Shown in pieces: positions 18,422 to 30,448 of a stretch of DNA of 64,000 nt. A program made the translations under genes and the position numbers. A model generated the notes under the pieces. That model searched no databases. It was not told where the DNA came from and saw only the letters and a list, made by a program, of their open reading frames with translations. Every line of letters begins with the position of its first letter. The first letter of the stretch is position 1. Location of the stretch: contig NZ_JAXUHN010000074.1 in NCBI RefSeq assembly GCF_035916875.1, forward strand, positions 25,882 to 89,881. The letters run 5' to 3'. This DNA comes from Methylomicrobium sp035916875. GTDB taxonomy: Bacteria; Pseudomonadota; Gammaproteobacteria; Methylococcales; Methylomonadaceae.

Positions 18422-19149
18422 AATACCGCCATTCCGTAAGCCATCACGAAAATGATCGGCATCAATGCCGCAAAGACCACCAGACCAAAACCATCGGTCA
18501 TCGGATTGCGGCCCTTGATCGCGGTCGCCAGGCCGACGCCGAGCGCGGTGACCAACGGCACGGTAATGCTGGATGTCGCAATGCCGCCCGCATCATAGGC
18601 GATACCGATGATTTCTTTCGGCGCAAACGGCGTCATCACGGCCACCCATAAATAGCCGATCAAAACCGGAGCATACACCGGCCAGCCGCGGATGATCCGC
18701 AATACGCCAATGATCAGCGCGATGCCGATCGACAGCGCGACGGTCACGCGCAGGCCGAGCGCATAGTCGGCTTTCGCCGTCTCGCTCGCGTCGATGCTGT
18801 TGCCCTGACTGGCGATGTCCGCGGCTTTTTGGGCGGCGGCGACCAGCGCCGGCTCGGCGATTGCGGCGCTAAAGCCAAAACAAAAGGCAAACAGCAGCAA
18901 CCAAAATAAACTGCCTTTGCGGGCAAAGTCATACGCGATGTCCTCGCCGAGCGGGAACAGACTGAGTTCCAGCCCCTGTACAAACAGGGTCAGGCCGATA
19001 ATTAAAAACAGCGAGCCCGAGATCAAATCAGCCAGATTGGGCAACGGTTGTTTGATGATCAACAGTTGAAAGATCAGCACGACTGCAAAAATCGGCGCCA
19101 AATCCCGGCAACTGCCCAGAAGGTATTTGATGAAACGATTATTGAGCAT
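18418..19149 (-). CDS. DUF1538 membrane protein (first of a tandem pair)
   Basis: This paralogue of the next gene has the same signatures: FSAAIAEPALVAAAQKAADI, GIAYDAGGIATSSITVPLV and ALGVGLATAIKGRNPMTDG. At 243 residues it is polytopic. The two copies have diverged substantially but keep the same aspartate-glycine loop, as expected of a heteromeric transporter. It leads the cluster DUF1538-DUF1538-PII-CBS. The promoter should lie within 19150-19300, but I see no clear consensus boxes. Confidence 0.86.
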   Translation of the reverse strand: MLNNRFIKYLLGSCRDLAPIFAVVLIFQLLIIKQPLPNLADLISGSLFLIIGLTLFVQGLELSLFPLGEDIAYDFARKGSLFWLLLFAFCFGFSAAIAEPALVAAAQKAADIASQGNSIDASETAKADYALGLRVTVALSIGIALIIGVLRIIRGWPVYAPVLIGYLWVAVMTPFAPKEIIGIAYDAGGIATSSITVPLVTALGVGLATAIKGRNPMTDGFGLVVFAALMPIIFVMAYGMAVL

Positions 19150-19463
19150 GCACGACCCTGGTTTTACAATCGATTCATTGTATATGAAAGCCGTCGTACA
19201 ACGCTATCACTCCCCTTAATTTGACAGCAGCGATCGCCGAGAAAATAGTGCTACGCCCCTAATGTTTGAATTCATTTGCCTCGAGCTTGTCAGAACAATA
19301 GGTTTGATAAGCAATTCGAGAGTCCCGGCCCGAACAGAGTTAAGGCGGCAAAGTACGATGCGGCTCCTTCGCTCCCAGCAGAGACTACTCGAACAGCGCC
19401 CCCGAGAGTAAAATACCACCATCACCCATTCCGATAATCCAAATACCCACCATCGAGGCCCCC
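19150..19463. other. Intergenic region
   Basis: This divergent 314-bp region between the DUF1538 cluster and the Spy-like gene should hold promoters for both. A 69-codon open frame on the minus strand has no recognisable protein character. No RNA gene seen. Confidence 0.4.
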
Positions 19464-19838
19464 ATGAACAAAATGATCATCAGCCTGATTTTAGGCTGCA
19501 GCACATCCTTGGCTGCTGTTGCCGAAACCGGGCAAGCAAGCCCTGAAACTCCGGCTCAAGCCGCCGCTCCCCAACCCGAGGCAGGCAAACATCGCGGCAT
19601 CAAGCTGAAACAACTGAGCGAGGAACTCGGCCTCAGCACAGAGCAGGAATCCAAAATCAAGTCGCTTTTCAAAAAGCATAAACAAAAAATCAAGGAAGTC
19701 CGTGAAGAAGGCAAGGAAGAGATCAAAGACACGCTGACGCCTTCGCAAAAGCTCAAGCTGTATCAACTGAAAGAGAAAAATAGCGAGAAAATCAAGGCGC
19801 TGAAAGAAACACTCAAGGGAGAAGAAAACAAACTGTAA
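19464..19838 (+). CDS. Small periplasmic Spy/CpxP-like (LTxxQ) protein
   Basis: A signal peptide (cleavage near LAAVAETG) is followed by an Ala/Pro-rich linker and a charged helical region (residues 45-124). That region contains LGLSTEQESKIKSLF and TLTPSQKLKLYQL, the repeated L(S/T)xxQ motifs of Spy/CpxP periplasmic chaperones or sensors. The protein is 124 residues and extremely lysine/glutamate-rich at the C-terminus. It stands alone. An adaptor or chaperone role in the periplasm is inferred from the family. Confidence 0.72.
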   Translation: MNKMIISLILGCSTSLAAVAETGQASPETPAQAAAPQPEAGKHRGIKLKQLSEELGLSTEQESKIKSLFKKHKQKIKEVREEGKEEIKDTLTPSQKLKLYQLKEKNSEKIKALKETLKGEENKL

Positions 19839-19857
19839 GCTTTTTGTCTATTCTCGT

Positions 19858-21813
19858 TCAGGGCTTGAACAACGCGACCCAACGCTTTAATTGCCTGATG
19901 TCCCGTGGCGCCGCCTGTCTGCCGTAACGCAGGCTGATAAAAACTTCAGTAATACGATCGATTTCGGCTGCATGCAACGGCAATTTGATCTTGACGCGTT
20001 CGGCGAAGTCTTTCGCGCCCTCGCCTGAACCCTTGGTCAAGCCCTTCTTAGCGAGTTTATCGCAGAAGCGCGCATAAATCAGCAGCGCCGGATCGGTTTT
20101 CCGGCGTTTTTGATAGAGCATTGATGCGCTTAGCAATAATGTCATCACGGCTAGGATCGCGGTCAGCCAATACACCATCACCTTGCTGTCCTTGATGCCG
20201 AATTCAGATAGTAAATTAGCTTGGTGCAGACTGTTGTAATCGATGACCCAACGCTGCCAGTTGTAATCGACAGCACCCCAGATAAATCTGGCCTGCTTGA
20301 ACAGACTGTACACTTTGCTAAACTCTTGATTGTCCAGATCGAAGAAGATTTCCTCGCCCGGACTCAAGCGGCTAATATCCAGCGGATATTCGATTCTTTC
20401 CGGCGCAATAGCCGCGGTCGGATCGTAGCGGACCCAGCCGCGATTCTCATGCCAGACTTCGGCCCAGGCGTGCGCGTCGGCTTGCCGGACCCGGATAAAA
20501 CGGCCAAGATCGTTCATTTCGCCACCCTGGAAACCGGTCACGACGCGAGCAGGAATATGCGCGGCGCGCAAGAGGTATACGAAAGCGGAGGCATAATGAC
20601 TGCAAAAACCGGCGCGCGTTTCGAACAAAAACGATTCGATCGGGTTGTCATCGAGCTTCGGCGGTTCCAGCGTGTAGCGAAAGTTCTCGCGGCGGAAATG
20701 ATCCAGCAAATTTTGTATAAAAAACGCCGGCGGCGCGTCAATCCCGTGCATTCGGCGGACGAATTCTTTAATGCGCGCAGAGGGTTTGCCGGGTAATTGA
20801 GTCGCGTCCCGGAATTCGCCGACTGAAAGAGCCCCGGTATTGTAGGCCGGATAGGAAGTCAGCTTGTAGGCGGCACGCTGTCCTGGGTTTGCCGATGTGA
20901 TCAATTGAAAATTGGCGTTTCGCGTCAGCGGATCAGAAAAGCCAACCGGCATGTCGAGTGCGAACACCCAGTTTTGGGTTTGCGGCTCCATCAACAGGGT
21001 ATAACGATAAGGACGCCCAGAGACTTTCGGGCTGTGCAGGGAGTATTGCTCAAAATTCCGAGTCTGCATCCAGAGCTTGCCGTTGGTCATCGACATCACC
21101 GGCCCCCGCCAATAGCGTTCTTGTGGCGGCGGAATCGGGCCGTCAAACTGCGCGCGGAACACCAATTTATCGGACAAACTCAGATTAGTGATCGAACCGG
21201 GCTCCAGCACATCGCTGAGGCCGGCCATGTTTTTGGTTTCGCTGCCGACGGCCATCCATTTCGGGGCTTCGAGGCGCGGAAATAGAATGAACATCGCGGC
21301 TGCGAGCGGTGCCGCTTGCAGGATTATCAGGCTAGCCAGTTTCAGCGCCTGCACGATTTTATTCTGCAATCCGTTTATTGAAATCAAAAGCGCCAGCAAT
21401 AGGCAGCAAACGAACCCGATATAGGCCCCGAGCAGCATGTTTTGTTCATAAAGGAACTGGGTGGCTGCCACGACAAAGGTCATGTAGATAATCAGATAAA
21501 AATCGCGCTCCCGACTAATCTCCATCAGTTTCAGGCCCAACGCAGTGATCAGCAGACTGGAGCCTGCGTCGCGGCCGAGAATGCCCTGCCGCTCCACGAA
21601 CAGCAGCGCGATCCCGAAAATCAGCAGCAAAAAGACAAATAGACGGCCGGGCAGCCAGTGGGGACGCCAAATGCCGAGCAAACGCCAGCTCAGCAAGGCG
21701 ATGAAAAAGCCGAAAGAAAGAGTCGAGACATGCTGGATGTGCGGCAGCACGGCCAATCCGACAGCGCCGAGCAATAACAGCAGCAGGTTTTTGCCGATTG
21801 GAGGCGTCTTCAT
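19858..21813 (-). CDS. TgpA-type transglutaminase membrane protein (DUF3488/TgpA-DUF4129)
   Basis: This inner-membrane protein has about six N-terminal membrane helices, a large periplasmic transglutaminase domain, one more helix (about residue 555-575) and a C-terminal DUF4129-like tail. The catalytic triad is visible: Cys near residue 405 (RAGFCSHYASAF), His near 447 (ADAHAWAEVW) and Asp near 461 (VRYDPTAA). I start it at the ATG at 21813 (MKTPPIGKNLLLLLL), which overlaps the stop of the DUF58 gene as ATGA; the longer frame upstream is an artefact. The substrate is unknown. It closes a MoxR-DUF58-TgpA operon. Confidence 0.92.
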   Translation of the reverse strand: MKTPPIGKNLLLLLLGAVGLAVLPHIQHVSTLSFGFFIALLSWRLLGIWRPHWLPGRLFVFLLLIFGIALLFVERQGILGRDAGSSLLITALGLKLMEISRERDFYLIIYMTFVVAATQFLYEQNMLLGAYIGFVCCLLLALLISINGLQNKIVQALKLASLIILQAAPLAAAMFILFPRLEAPKWMAVGSETKNMAGLSDVLEPGSITNLSLSDKLVFRAQFDGPIPPPQERYWRGPVMSMTNGKLWMQTRNFEQYSLHSPKVSGRPYRYTLLMEPQTQNWVFALDMPVGFSDPLTRNANFQLITSANPGQRAAYKLTSYPAYNTGALSVGEFRDATQLPGKPSARIKEFVRRMHGIDAPPAFFIQNLLDHFRRENFRYTLEPPKLDDNPIESFLFETRAGFCSHYASAFVYLLRAAHIPARVVTGFQGGEMNDLGRFIRVRQADAHAWAEVWHENRGWVRYDPTAAIAPERIEYPLDISRLSPGEEIFFDLDNQEFSKVYSLFKQARFIWGAVDYNWQRWVIDYNSLHQANLLSEFGIKDSKVMVYWLTAILAVMTLLLSASMLYQKRRKTDPALLIYARFCDKLAKKGLTKGSGEGAKDFAERVKIKLPLHAAEIDRITEVFISLRYGRQAAPRDIRQLKRWVALFKP

Positions 21814-22760
21814 GCCTGATACAGGGCCAAGGCATCGAGACAGGATTGCCGATGCAGAGCGCCGGTATCGGGCGCCTGCCGGACGCCGGGCAAACAAAGA
21901 CCGTAGCGCAAACCGGCCTTGTCCGCATCGATTACCCAGCGGCATAATTGGCTCAGCCGCTCTTCCGTATCGTAGCCCGGCGTGCTGTCCAAATTCAGCC
22001 AGAGTTCGCCGTTGCTATCGCCTCCGTATTGCTTGCTGAATAGCCCATGCCCTTTGGCATAGGCTTTCCAGTGTATATGCTTGATCGAGTCGCCGGCTTC
22101 GTAGTTTTTCAGGCCGTAAAAATCATCGCAGCCCTTTTGGCTGGCGCCCTCCGGATTCAGACTGAGGGCGGCTTGCGGAAAAGGAAGGCCGGCCACGGCA
22201 GGCTTCGGATAAACCAGGACTTTCAGATTGAAACGCAGGGGCGACCAGACGCGAAACAGGCCAAGCGGAAAGGTGCTGTATAGGGTGATCGTGCCGGCCT
22301 CGCACCAGCCACGCTTCGTGGCGGTCCGATAAACGAAGGTTTGGATTTGATCATCAGGCAAAAGGAACAGATCGGTTTCGGTTTGGCCCGTAATCTTGAT
22401 TTGCGGGCGGTGTAACGATACCGGATTATCGATACGGATCGGAAAAACCGCCGTTTCGCCGGCAAACACCGGCTTACCGAGACCTTCACGGATTACCAGT
22501 CCGGACAGCGCTTTGAAACTGTGCACAGTCGTAATCAAAAAGATGCTGGCCAATAAAAAAGACAGCAGATACACCAGATTGTTGTTATAAACGAACGCAA
22601 TCAAAAACAGCAGCGCGGTCAGCAACGCAAAACCGAGGCCGCGTCGTGTCGGCAGGATGAAGATGCGGCGATGATTCAGCGTGACAGGCCCCGGCAAGGC
22701 TGTTTCGCCGAGCACGAAGCGGCTAAGCCGGAAACGCTCCTTCAAGGCCAACACGCTCAT
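21810..22760 (-). CDS. DUF58 domain membrane protein
   Basis: Two membrane helices near residues 40-80 (GLGFALLTALLFLIAFVY and NNLVYLLSFLLASIFLIT) are followed by a cytoplasmic region containing the DUF58 signature YEAGDSIKHIHWKAYAKG. The start at 22760 (MSVLALKERF) overlaps the moxR stop by one base (TGATG); the longer frame extends into moxR and is not real. DUF58 proteins accompany MoxR ATPases and are thought to be their membrane-side clients or adaptors. The length of about 316 residues is normal. Confidence 0.9.
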   Translation of the reverse strand: MSVLALKERFRLSRFVLGETALPGPVTLNHRRIFILPTRRGLGFALLTALLFLIAFVYNNNLVYLLSFLLASIFLITTVHSFKALSGLVIREGLGKPVFAGETAVFPIRIDNPVSLHRPQIKITGQTETDLFLLPDDQIQTFVYRTATKRGWCEAGTITLYSTFPLGLFRVWSPLRFNLKVLVYPKPAVAGLPFPQAALSLNPEGASQKGCDDFYGLKNYEAGDSIKHIHWKAYAKGHGLFSKQYGGDSNGELWLNLDSTPGYDTEERLSQLCRWVIDADKAGLRYGLCLPGVRQAPDTGALHRQSCLDALALYQA

Positions 22761-23662
22761 CAAACGGCGACCTGACGAAGTATCGGCGCGGCAACCGCGT
22801 CGGATTCCATGCTGCCCGAGCGAATCCTGTGCCCCACGACCGCGGCCAGCACCGCCTGGATGTCTTCGGGAATCACCGCGTCGCGGCCACCCATGTAGGC
22901 CCAGGCCTTGGCCGCGGTCAAAAGCGCCAATCCCGCGCGGGGAGAAAGCCCTGTAGGGTAAGCCGCCGATTCCCGGGTAAAGCGGATGATCGCCTGGCAA
23001 TAATCGAGTAGCGCATTCGAGGCATGCACCTGAAGCACTTCTTTTTGAATGCGTTGCAACTGTTCCTGCGACAGTTTTTCGGTCACGGTATCGATTAAAC
23101 TGTGCCGGCTTTGACCGGTCAACAACAGGCGTTCGGAGGCGGAGTCCGGATAGCCCAGTTCGATCCGCATCAGAAAGCGGTCCAACTGCGATTCGGGCAG
23201 CGGAAACGTGCCGATCTGATGCGACGGATTTTGCGTGGCGATCACGAAAAAAGGCTCCGGCAACGGATAGGTCTTGCCGTCCACAGTGACCTGATGTTCT
23301 TCCATCGCTTCGAGTAATGCGCTTTGCGCCTTCGGCGTAGAGCGGTTGATTTCATCGGCCAGCACCATCTGAGTGAAAATCGGTCCCGGATGAAAGGTAA
23401 ATTGCTGGTTCTTCGCATCGAACACCGAGGCGCCGATCATGTCGGCCGGTAATAGATCGCTGGTAAACTGGATGCGCTGGTAATCGAGGCCGAACAGTTT
23501 CGCGAGCGTGTGCGCTAGCGTGGTCTTGCCAACGCCCGGAATGTCCTCGATCAAAAGATGCCCACGCGCCAGCAGGCAACAGACCGCCAACCGGACCTGC
23601 CGCCGTTTGCCGAGCAGGATCTGATTGGCCGAATCCAGTAACGCGTTGATTGCATTTTGCAT
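22760..23662 (-). CDS. MoxR-family AAA+ ATPase
   Basis: This is a chaperone-like AAA+ ATPase of 300 residues. The Walker A box is EDIPGVGKTTLAH and Walker B is VLADEINRSTPKAQSALLEAMEE; sensor 1 (FVIATQNPSHQIGTFPLPESQLDRF) is also clear. I chose the ATG at 23662 (MQNAINALLDSANQILLGKRR), the usual MoxR start; the open frame extends about 190 codons further upstream, but that part is antisense to the DksA-like gene. First gene of the MoxR-DUF58-TgpA operon. Confidence 0.94.
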   Translation of the reverse strand: MQNAINALLDSANQILLGKRRQVRLAVCCLLARGHLLIEDIPGVGKTTLAHTLAKLFGLDYQRIQFTSDLLPADMIGASVFDAKNQQFTFHPGPIFTQMVLADEINRSTPKAQSALLEAMEEHQVTVDGKTYPLPEPFFVIATQNPSHQIGTFPLPESQLDRFLMRIELGYPDSASERLLLTGQSRHSLIDTVTEKLSQEQLQRIQKEVLQVHASNALLDYCQAIIRFTRESAAYPTGLSPRAGLALLTAAKAWAYMGGRDAVIPEDIQAVLAAVVGHRIRSGSMESDAVAAPILRQVAV

Positions 23663-23803
23663 GAGTGATGTTACGATGCGAGGTAGAAACGACGGACTAA
23701 TGCGCCTGACAAAACATTTCGAAGTATAGCAGGATGTCCGTAACATCCCTATGGGAGCGGAACAGAACGCCACCCAACGATAGACTGACATGGAGGAAAA
23801 CCC

Positions 23804-24142
23804 GTGAGCGATTATGAAGAAATACGCGGCAATTTGATCGGCATGCTGGAAGAACTGAACGACCGATTGAGCAAGATTACCGATGATGTGAAGCATACTG
23901 CCGAGCCGCCCGAAAAGGACTTTGCGGAACAGGCCGTGCAGGCCGAAAACGACGAAGTGCTGGATTTTCTCGGCAATCGCGCGAGGACAGAAATCGCCCA
24001 AATCAAAGACGCGATCGCGCGGATCGATTCCGGCCATTACGGTATTTGCCAAAGCTGCGGCGAGCCGATCGCCGCTGCCCGGCTGAAAGCCCTGCCTTAT
24101 TCCGACTTGTGCATCAAATGCGCGAGTCAGCAGGGTTGTTGA
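23804..24142 (+). CDS. DksA/TraR-family zinc-finger protein
   Basis: This 112-residue protein has an N-terminal coiled coil (residues 5-70) and a C-terminal four-cysteine zinc finger (CQSCGEPI and LCIKCA). It belongs to the DksA/TraR family, whose members reach into the RNA polymerase secondary channel. The start is a GTG at 23804 with a strong GGAGG site about 8 bp upstream. It may affect transcription, but it is not the canonical DksA (which is about 150 residues). It lies 19 bp before the kinase gene. Confidence 0.87.
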   Translation: MSDYEEIRGNLIGMLEELNDRLSKITDDVKHTAEPPEKDFAEQAVQAENDEVLDFLGNRARTEIAQIKDAIARIDSGHYGICQSCGEPIAAARLKALPYSDLCIKCASQQGC

Positions 24143-24161
24143 AACGGCTGCCGCGCATCCG

Positions 24162-25217
24162 ATGACCGAGTTATTACCGATAGCCCGGCAATTTTCCGGG
24201 GCGAGTGCGGCTGTCCTGCCGCTGGGCAATGGCCTGATCAATGAGACTTATCTCGTGACGACTGCCACCGAGCCATTCGTTTTGCAGTGCATCAATGCGC
24301 GGGTATTTCCGGAGCCCGAAACGATTCTAACGAATCTGACCGAGATCGGCCGGCATATCGACAGCAAGGCGCCGGACAAAGTCGAATTGAAAATACCCCG
24401 ACTGGTAAAGTCCTCAGCTGGCCTCGAGTCAGTGCGCGATAACCTGGGCAGACTCTGGCGCGCGACCACCTATATTGCCGATACGGTCAGCCTGGAATCG
24501 CTCGGCGATTTACGCGAAGCCCGTCAGACCGGCTTTGCGCTGGGACATTTTCACCGCCTGCTCAGCGACCTGAATCCTGCGCGACTGAAGGATACCCTTC
24601 CCGGTTTCCATATTGCTCCGGCCTATCTGGCGCGTTATCGCGAGGTCCAGACCATTGCCGATCCGCAACGAATCGACCCGGAGTGCTCGGCTTTTATCGA
24701 GCGGCATCAAATGTTCGCGGAAGATCTCGAAGCGGCGAAGAGCCGAGGCTTGCTGCCGCTCAGAATCATCCACGGCGACCCGAAACTGAACAATTTTTTA
24801 TTCGCCCGCGACCGGAAAAAAGTAGTTGGCCTGATCGACCTCGATACGGTCAAGCCGGGTCTCTTGCATTACGACATCGGCGACTGTCTGCGCTCCTGTT
24901 GCCACCGGATCGAAAACGATGCATTCGACCCGGACATCGGCGAGGCGATACTGGGCAGCTATCTCGGCGAAGCCGGGCATTTCTTTACCGGTCCCGATTA
25001 TCACTATCTCTATGCCGCGATCCGGCTGATTCCTTTCGAATTGGGGCTGCGCTTCTATACCGATCATCTCGAAGGCGACCGGTATTTCAAGGTCGAAGGG
25101 CCGGGGCAAAATCTCGATCGCGCCTTGGGTCAATTCCGTTTGTGCGCGAGCATCCTCGGTCAGAAACGGGCGATCAGGGGGCTAATCGAATCCTTGCGCG
25201 GCAAGGCTGCGAATTGA
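24162..25217 (+). CDS. Aminoglycoside-phosphotransferase-fold kinase (NahK-like)
   Basis: This small-molecule kinase has 351 residues. The N-lobe contains LGNGLINETYLV and FVLQCINARVF, and the catalytic loop is IHGDPKLNNFLF with the DFG-equivalent GLIDLDTVKPG. The set of motifs is closest to N-acetylhexosamine kinase-like members of the APH fold rather than to antibiotic-resistance enzymes. The substrate cannot be fixed from sequence. The gene abuts the MOSC gene with no gap. Confidence 0.82.
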   Translation: MTELLPIARQFSGASAAVLPLGNGLINETYLVTTATEPFVLQCINARVFPEPETILTNLTEIGRHIDSKAPDKVELKIPRLVKSSAGLESVRDNLGRLWRATTYIADTVSLESLGDLREARQTGFALGHFHRLLSDLNPARLKDTLPGFHIAPAYLARYREVQTIADPQRIDPECSAFIERHQMFAEDLEAAKSRGLLPLRIIHGDPKLNNFLFARDRKKVVGLIDLDTVKPGLLHYDIGDCLRSCCHRIENDAFDPDIGEAILGSYLGEAGHFFTGPDYHYLYAAIRLIPFELGLRFYTDHLEGDRYFKVEGPGQNLDRALGQFRLCASILGQKRAIRGLIESLRGKAAN

Positions 25218-25706
25218 ATGCAGACGATAGCCGACTTGATGCGGAGCTTCCCCGCCACGGGCGAATTGGTCTGGATCGGACTCCGGCCTGCGCGTCGTGC
25301 GGCGATGCTGGCGCTCGACGAAGTGTTTGCCGAGGCGGACGCGGGACTGACGGGCGACCGCCATCACGGCGGCGGCAAGCGCCAGGTCACGCTGATACAG
25401 TCGGAACATCTGGCCGTGCTGTCTTCGTTTGCGAAAAGGCCGGTCACTCCCGAACTGTTGCGCCGTAACCTAGTGATCCGGGGCATCAATCTGTTGGTAT
25501 TGAAAAACCGGACCTTCAGGATCGGCGAAGCGGTTTTGCAGGGCACCGGCCAATGCCATCCCTGCTCGCGGATGGAGAACACGTTAGGCCCCGGTGGTTA
25601 TAATGCGCTGCGCGGCCATGGCGGCCTGACCGCGCGCATTCTTGAAAGCGGCATGCTCCGCGTCGGCGATCGCTTGACAGTATTGCCTGAAGACGCCGCA
25701 TCGTAA
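25218..25706 (+). CDS. MOSC domain protein
   Basis: MOSC domains carry activated sulfur or bind molybdenum cofactor. The conserved features are LTGDRHHGGGKRQVTLIQ and the cysteine-bearing GTGQCHPCSRME (about residues 112-123). At 162 residues it is a stand-alone MOSC protein, possibly in detoxification or Moco handling. The ATG follows the kinase stop directly, and its stop shares a base with the EamA start (TAATG), so all three are cotranscribed. Confidence 0.88.
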   Translation: MQTIADLMRSFPATGELVWIGLRPARRAAMLALDEVFAEADAGLTGDRHHGGGKRQVTLIQSEHLAVLSSFAKRPVTPELLRRNLVIRGINLLVLKNRTFRIGEAVLQGTGQCHPCSRMENTLGPGGYNALRGHGGLTARILESGMLRVGDRLTVLPEDAAS

Positions 25707-26608
25707 TGCCGGGCAGACGGAATTATGCGCTCGGCCTCGCCCTGGTCTTGCTTGGCGCCTTGGGTTTTTCGATCAAATCGATCCTAATCAAGATGGCTTA
25801 CGCAGCCGATCACGGCATCGATGCGATCACGCTCTTGGCGCTCAGGATGCTGTTCTCTTTGCCGATTTTCATCATCGCGGCGCTTGCGCATAACCTCAAG
25901 GTGCGTCCGCCGGCGTTGTCGAAAAAAGAATGGCTATTCGTCACGCTGCTCGGTCTGGACGGCTATTACCTGGCCAGTTATCTGGATTTCGCGAGCCTGC
26001 AATACATCGCTGCCGGCCTGGAGCGGGTAATCCTGTTTCTGTACCCGACCTTCGTCGTGCTGTTTTCGGCACTCCTGTTCCGGCGCCTTATCACCGCTAC
26101 AGTGCTTATCGCACTGCTGCTCAGCTATAGCGGCCTGATCCTGGTATTTCTCAACCATCTGTCCGCCGCCTCGCCTAATCTCTGGCTCGGCTCGGCGCTG
26201 GTATTAGGCAGCGCGCTCGTGTTCGCAGGCTTTACGATGGGCAGCGGAGTGATGGTGCACAAGATCGGCTCGCTCCGCTTTACCGCTTATACGATGACCG
26301 CGGCCGGCCTCGCCACCTTAATTCATTTTGCGATACAGCGCGGCACCGCGCTGAGCGGTTTTTCCGCCGACGTCTACGGGCTGGCGCTGTTGATCGCAGT
26401 CTTTTCGACCGTCCTGCCGGCGTTTTCGATGAACGCGGGCATCCGCCGGATCGGCGCGGATTTCGCGGCGATCATCAGCACGACCGGGCCGATCGCGACA
26501 TTGATCTTCGCGTATTTCCTGCTGGATGAGTCGATTTCCGCGCCACAGATAGGCGGCACGGCCTTAGTGTTAGCCGGCGTGTCTGTGTTGGGCCGGAGCA
26601 AAGCCTGA
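25706..26608 (+). CDS. EamA/DMT-family membrane transporter
   Basis: This 300-residue protein has about ten membrane helices arranged as two EamA halves (residues 8-145 and 160-295). The first half starts LGALGFSIKSILIKMAYA and the second ends with FLLDESISAPQIGGTALVLAGV, the usual DMT exporter signature. It is probably an exporter or permease for a small metabolite; the substrate is unknown. Last gene of the DksA-like, kinase, MOSC and EamA operon. Confidence 0.9.
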   Translation: MPGRRNYALGLALVLLGALGFSIKSILIKMAYAADHGIDAITLLALRMLFSLPIFIIAALAHNLKVRPPALSKKEWLFVTLLGLDGYYLASYLDFASLQYIAAGLERVILFLYPTFVVLFSALLFRRLITATVLIALLLSYSGLILVFLNHLSAASPNLWLGSALVLGSALVFAGFTMGSGVMVHKIGSLRFTAYTMTAAGLATLIHFAIQRGTALSGFSADVYGLALLIAVFSTVLPAFSMNAGIRRIGADFAAIISTTGPIATLIFAYFLLDESISAPQIGGTALVLAGVSVLGRSKA

Positions 26609-26726
26609 TTCGGCATGCCATGACAATTTTTGCCAACTAATTTGAGCTCTTGAGGTCTAAAGATTAGTTAATCTGATTCTCTGCTCCGCCCAGGTTGAGT
26701 AGAGTGCCTCGCCGGAGGGCCTCGAC

Positions 26727-27467
26727 ATGACGATCTCAGCAGCGAAAAACCTTTTCGACCAGCCCCCGCAATGGGTGTGTTTGGAATGCGGTTACAACAT
26801 GATCGGCGACATGCCCGATGTTTGCCCGTTCTGCGGAGCACGGCACGACCGCTTTCTGAGCTGGGAGGCGGCCGAAAAACAATTTCGGGTGACCGAATTT
26901 CCGGTCAACGGCGAGGTGGTCCAACTGCTTTCGGTGCCGAAGCTGGGTTACGAGCACGCCGCTTACCGGATAAAAACCGCGCAAGGCGATATCTGGATCG
27001 ATGCACCGTCGGCATTCAATCGCGATCTGGCGCCGGTGCGGGCGGTCTTGTTTACGCATCATCACTTCATGGGCGCCTCGAACCAATACCGGCGGCTTTG
27101 GGGCGCGCAGATTTGGTTGCATGATCTCGACGCAAGGCAACCATTGGCACGATTATTCGATGTCGATCACCGTTTTACCGGTGACTTTACGGCTTTCGAG
27201 ATAGAGGCTCATCATAGCGGCGGCCATACGCAGGGTTTCACGTTTTATATTTATCGCGATGTGCTGTTTATCTGCGATTACGTTTTTTTGACACCCGCCG
27301 GCATGATCTTCAATCCCTATGGTCCGGAGCGCGAAACCCGCCGGCAGGCATCCCGTATTTTTGAGGTTCTGGCGAACCGGCCTCTTCTTACCGTTTGCGG
27401 TTATAACTACGTCGCTCGTTTTGCCGACTGGCTGCCCGGTTTTGAACGCCTGTTGGCAGAATGCTAA
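26727..27467 (+). CDS. Rubredoxin-like domain fused to a metallo-beta-lactamase fold
   Basis: Residues 15-50 form a rubredoxin-type iron site (CLECGYNMI and CPFCGARHDRF). The rest has a metallo-beta-lactamase fold (FTHHHFMGASNQY, then HHSGGHTQGFTFYI and LFICDYVFL). The normal HxHxDH metal motif has become HHHFMG: two histidines remain but the Asp-His pair is gone. The reaction is therefore uncertain; a flavodiiron-like redox role is unlikely because no flavodoxin domain is present. Lies 51 bp before acnA in the same direction. Confidence 0.75.
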   Translation: MTISAAKNLFDQPPQWVCLECGYNMIGDMPDVCPFCGARHDRFLSWEAAEKQFRVTEFPVNGEVVQLLSVPKLGYEHAAYRIKTAQGDIWIDAPSAFNRDLAPVRAVLFTHHHFMGASNQYRRLWGAQIWLHDLDARQPLARLFDVDHRFTGDFTAFEIEAHHSGGHTQGFTFYIYRDVLFICDYVFLTPAGMIFNPYGPERETRRQASRIFEVLANRPLLTVCGYNYVARFADWLPGFERLLAEC

Positions 27468-27518
27468 GCCTATAGACTTTCTGATTCTTATATTCAACGC
27501 TTTAGGGAGGTTCCCTCG

Positions 27519-30227
<2,709 letters not shown>

Positions 30228-30241
30228 AACCGATAATTTAT

Positions 30242-30448
30242 TTATTCGAGGGCGATCGTATCCTCGATGCAGTGTTTGACGCCGAGTTCGGGGGCTTCCA
30301 GCGTCATCTTGACCCGAATCCGATTTGTCCCTTCCAATTGCCCGTTTTCAATGGCTTTCTCTACCGCGTGTTCGATTTCGCGCTGCGAAGTCACGCCGAC
30401 TTTCTTCAGGTATTTTCTGATTTCCATATTTAATGTATCTTCGTTCAT
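30242..30448 (-). CDS. DUF6494 family small protein
   Basis: A 68-residue acidic/basic protein (MNEDTLNMEIRKYLKKVGV, then QREIEHAVEKAIENGQLEG) that matches a small conserved proteobacterial family of unknown function. A GGAGG-type site (minus strand) lies before the ATG. It is convergent with acnA. Confidence 0.75.
   Translation of the reverse strand: MNEDTLNMEIRKYLKKVGVTSQREIEHAVEKAIENGQLEGTNRIRVKMTLEAPELGVKHCIEDTIALE

Noticed and set aside
23663..24241. N-terminal extension of the MoxR frame
   Set aside because: The extension is antisense to the DksA-like gene; the ATG at 23662 gives the normal MoxR N-terminus.
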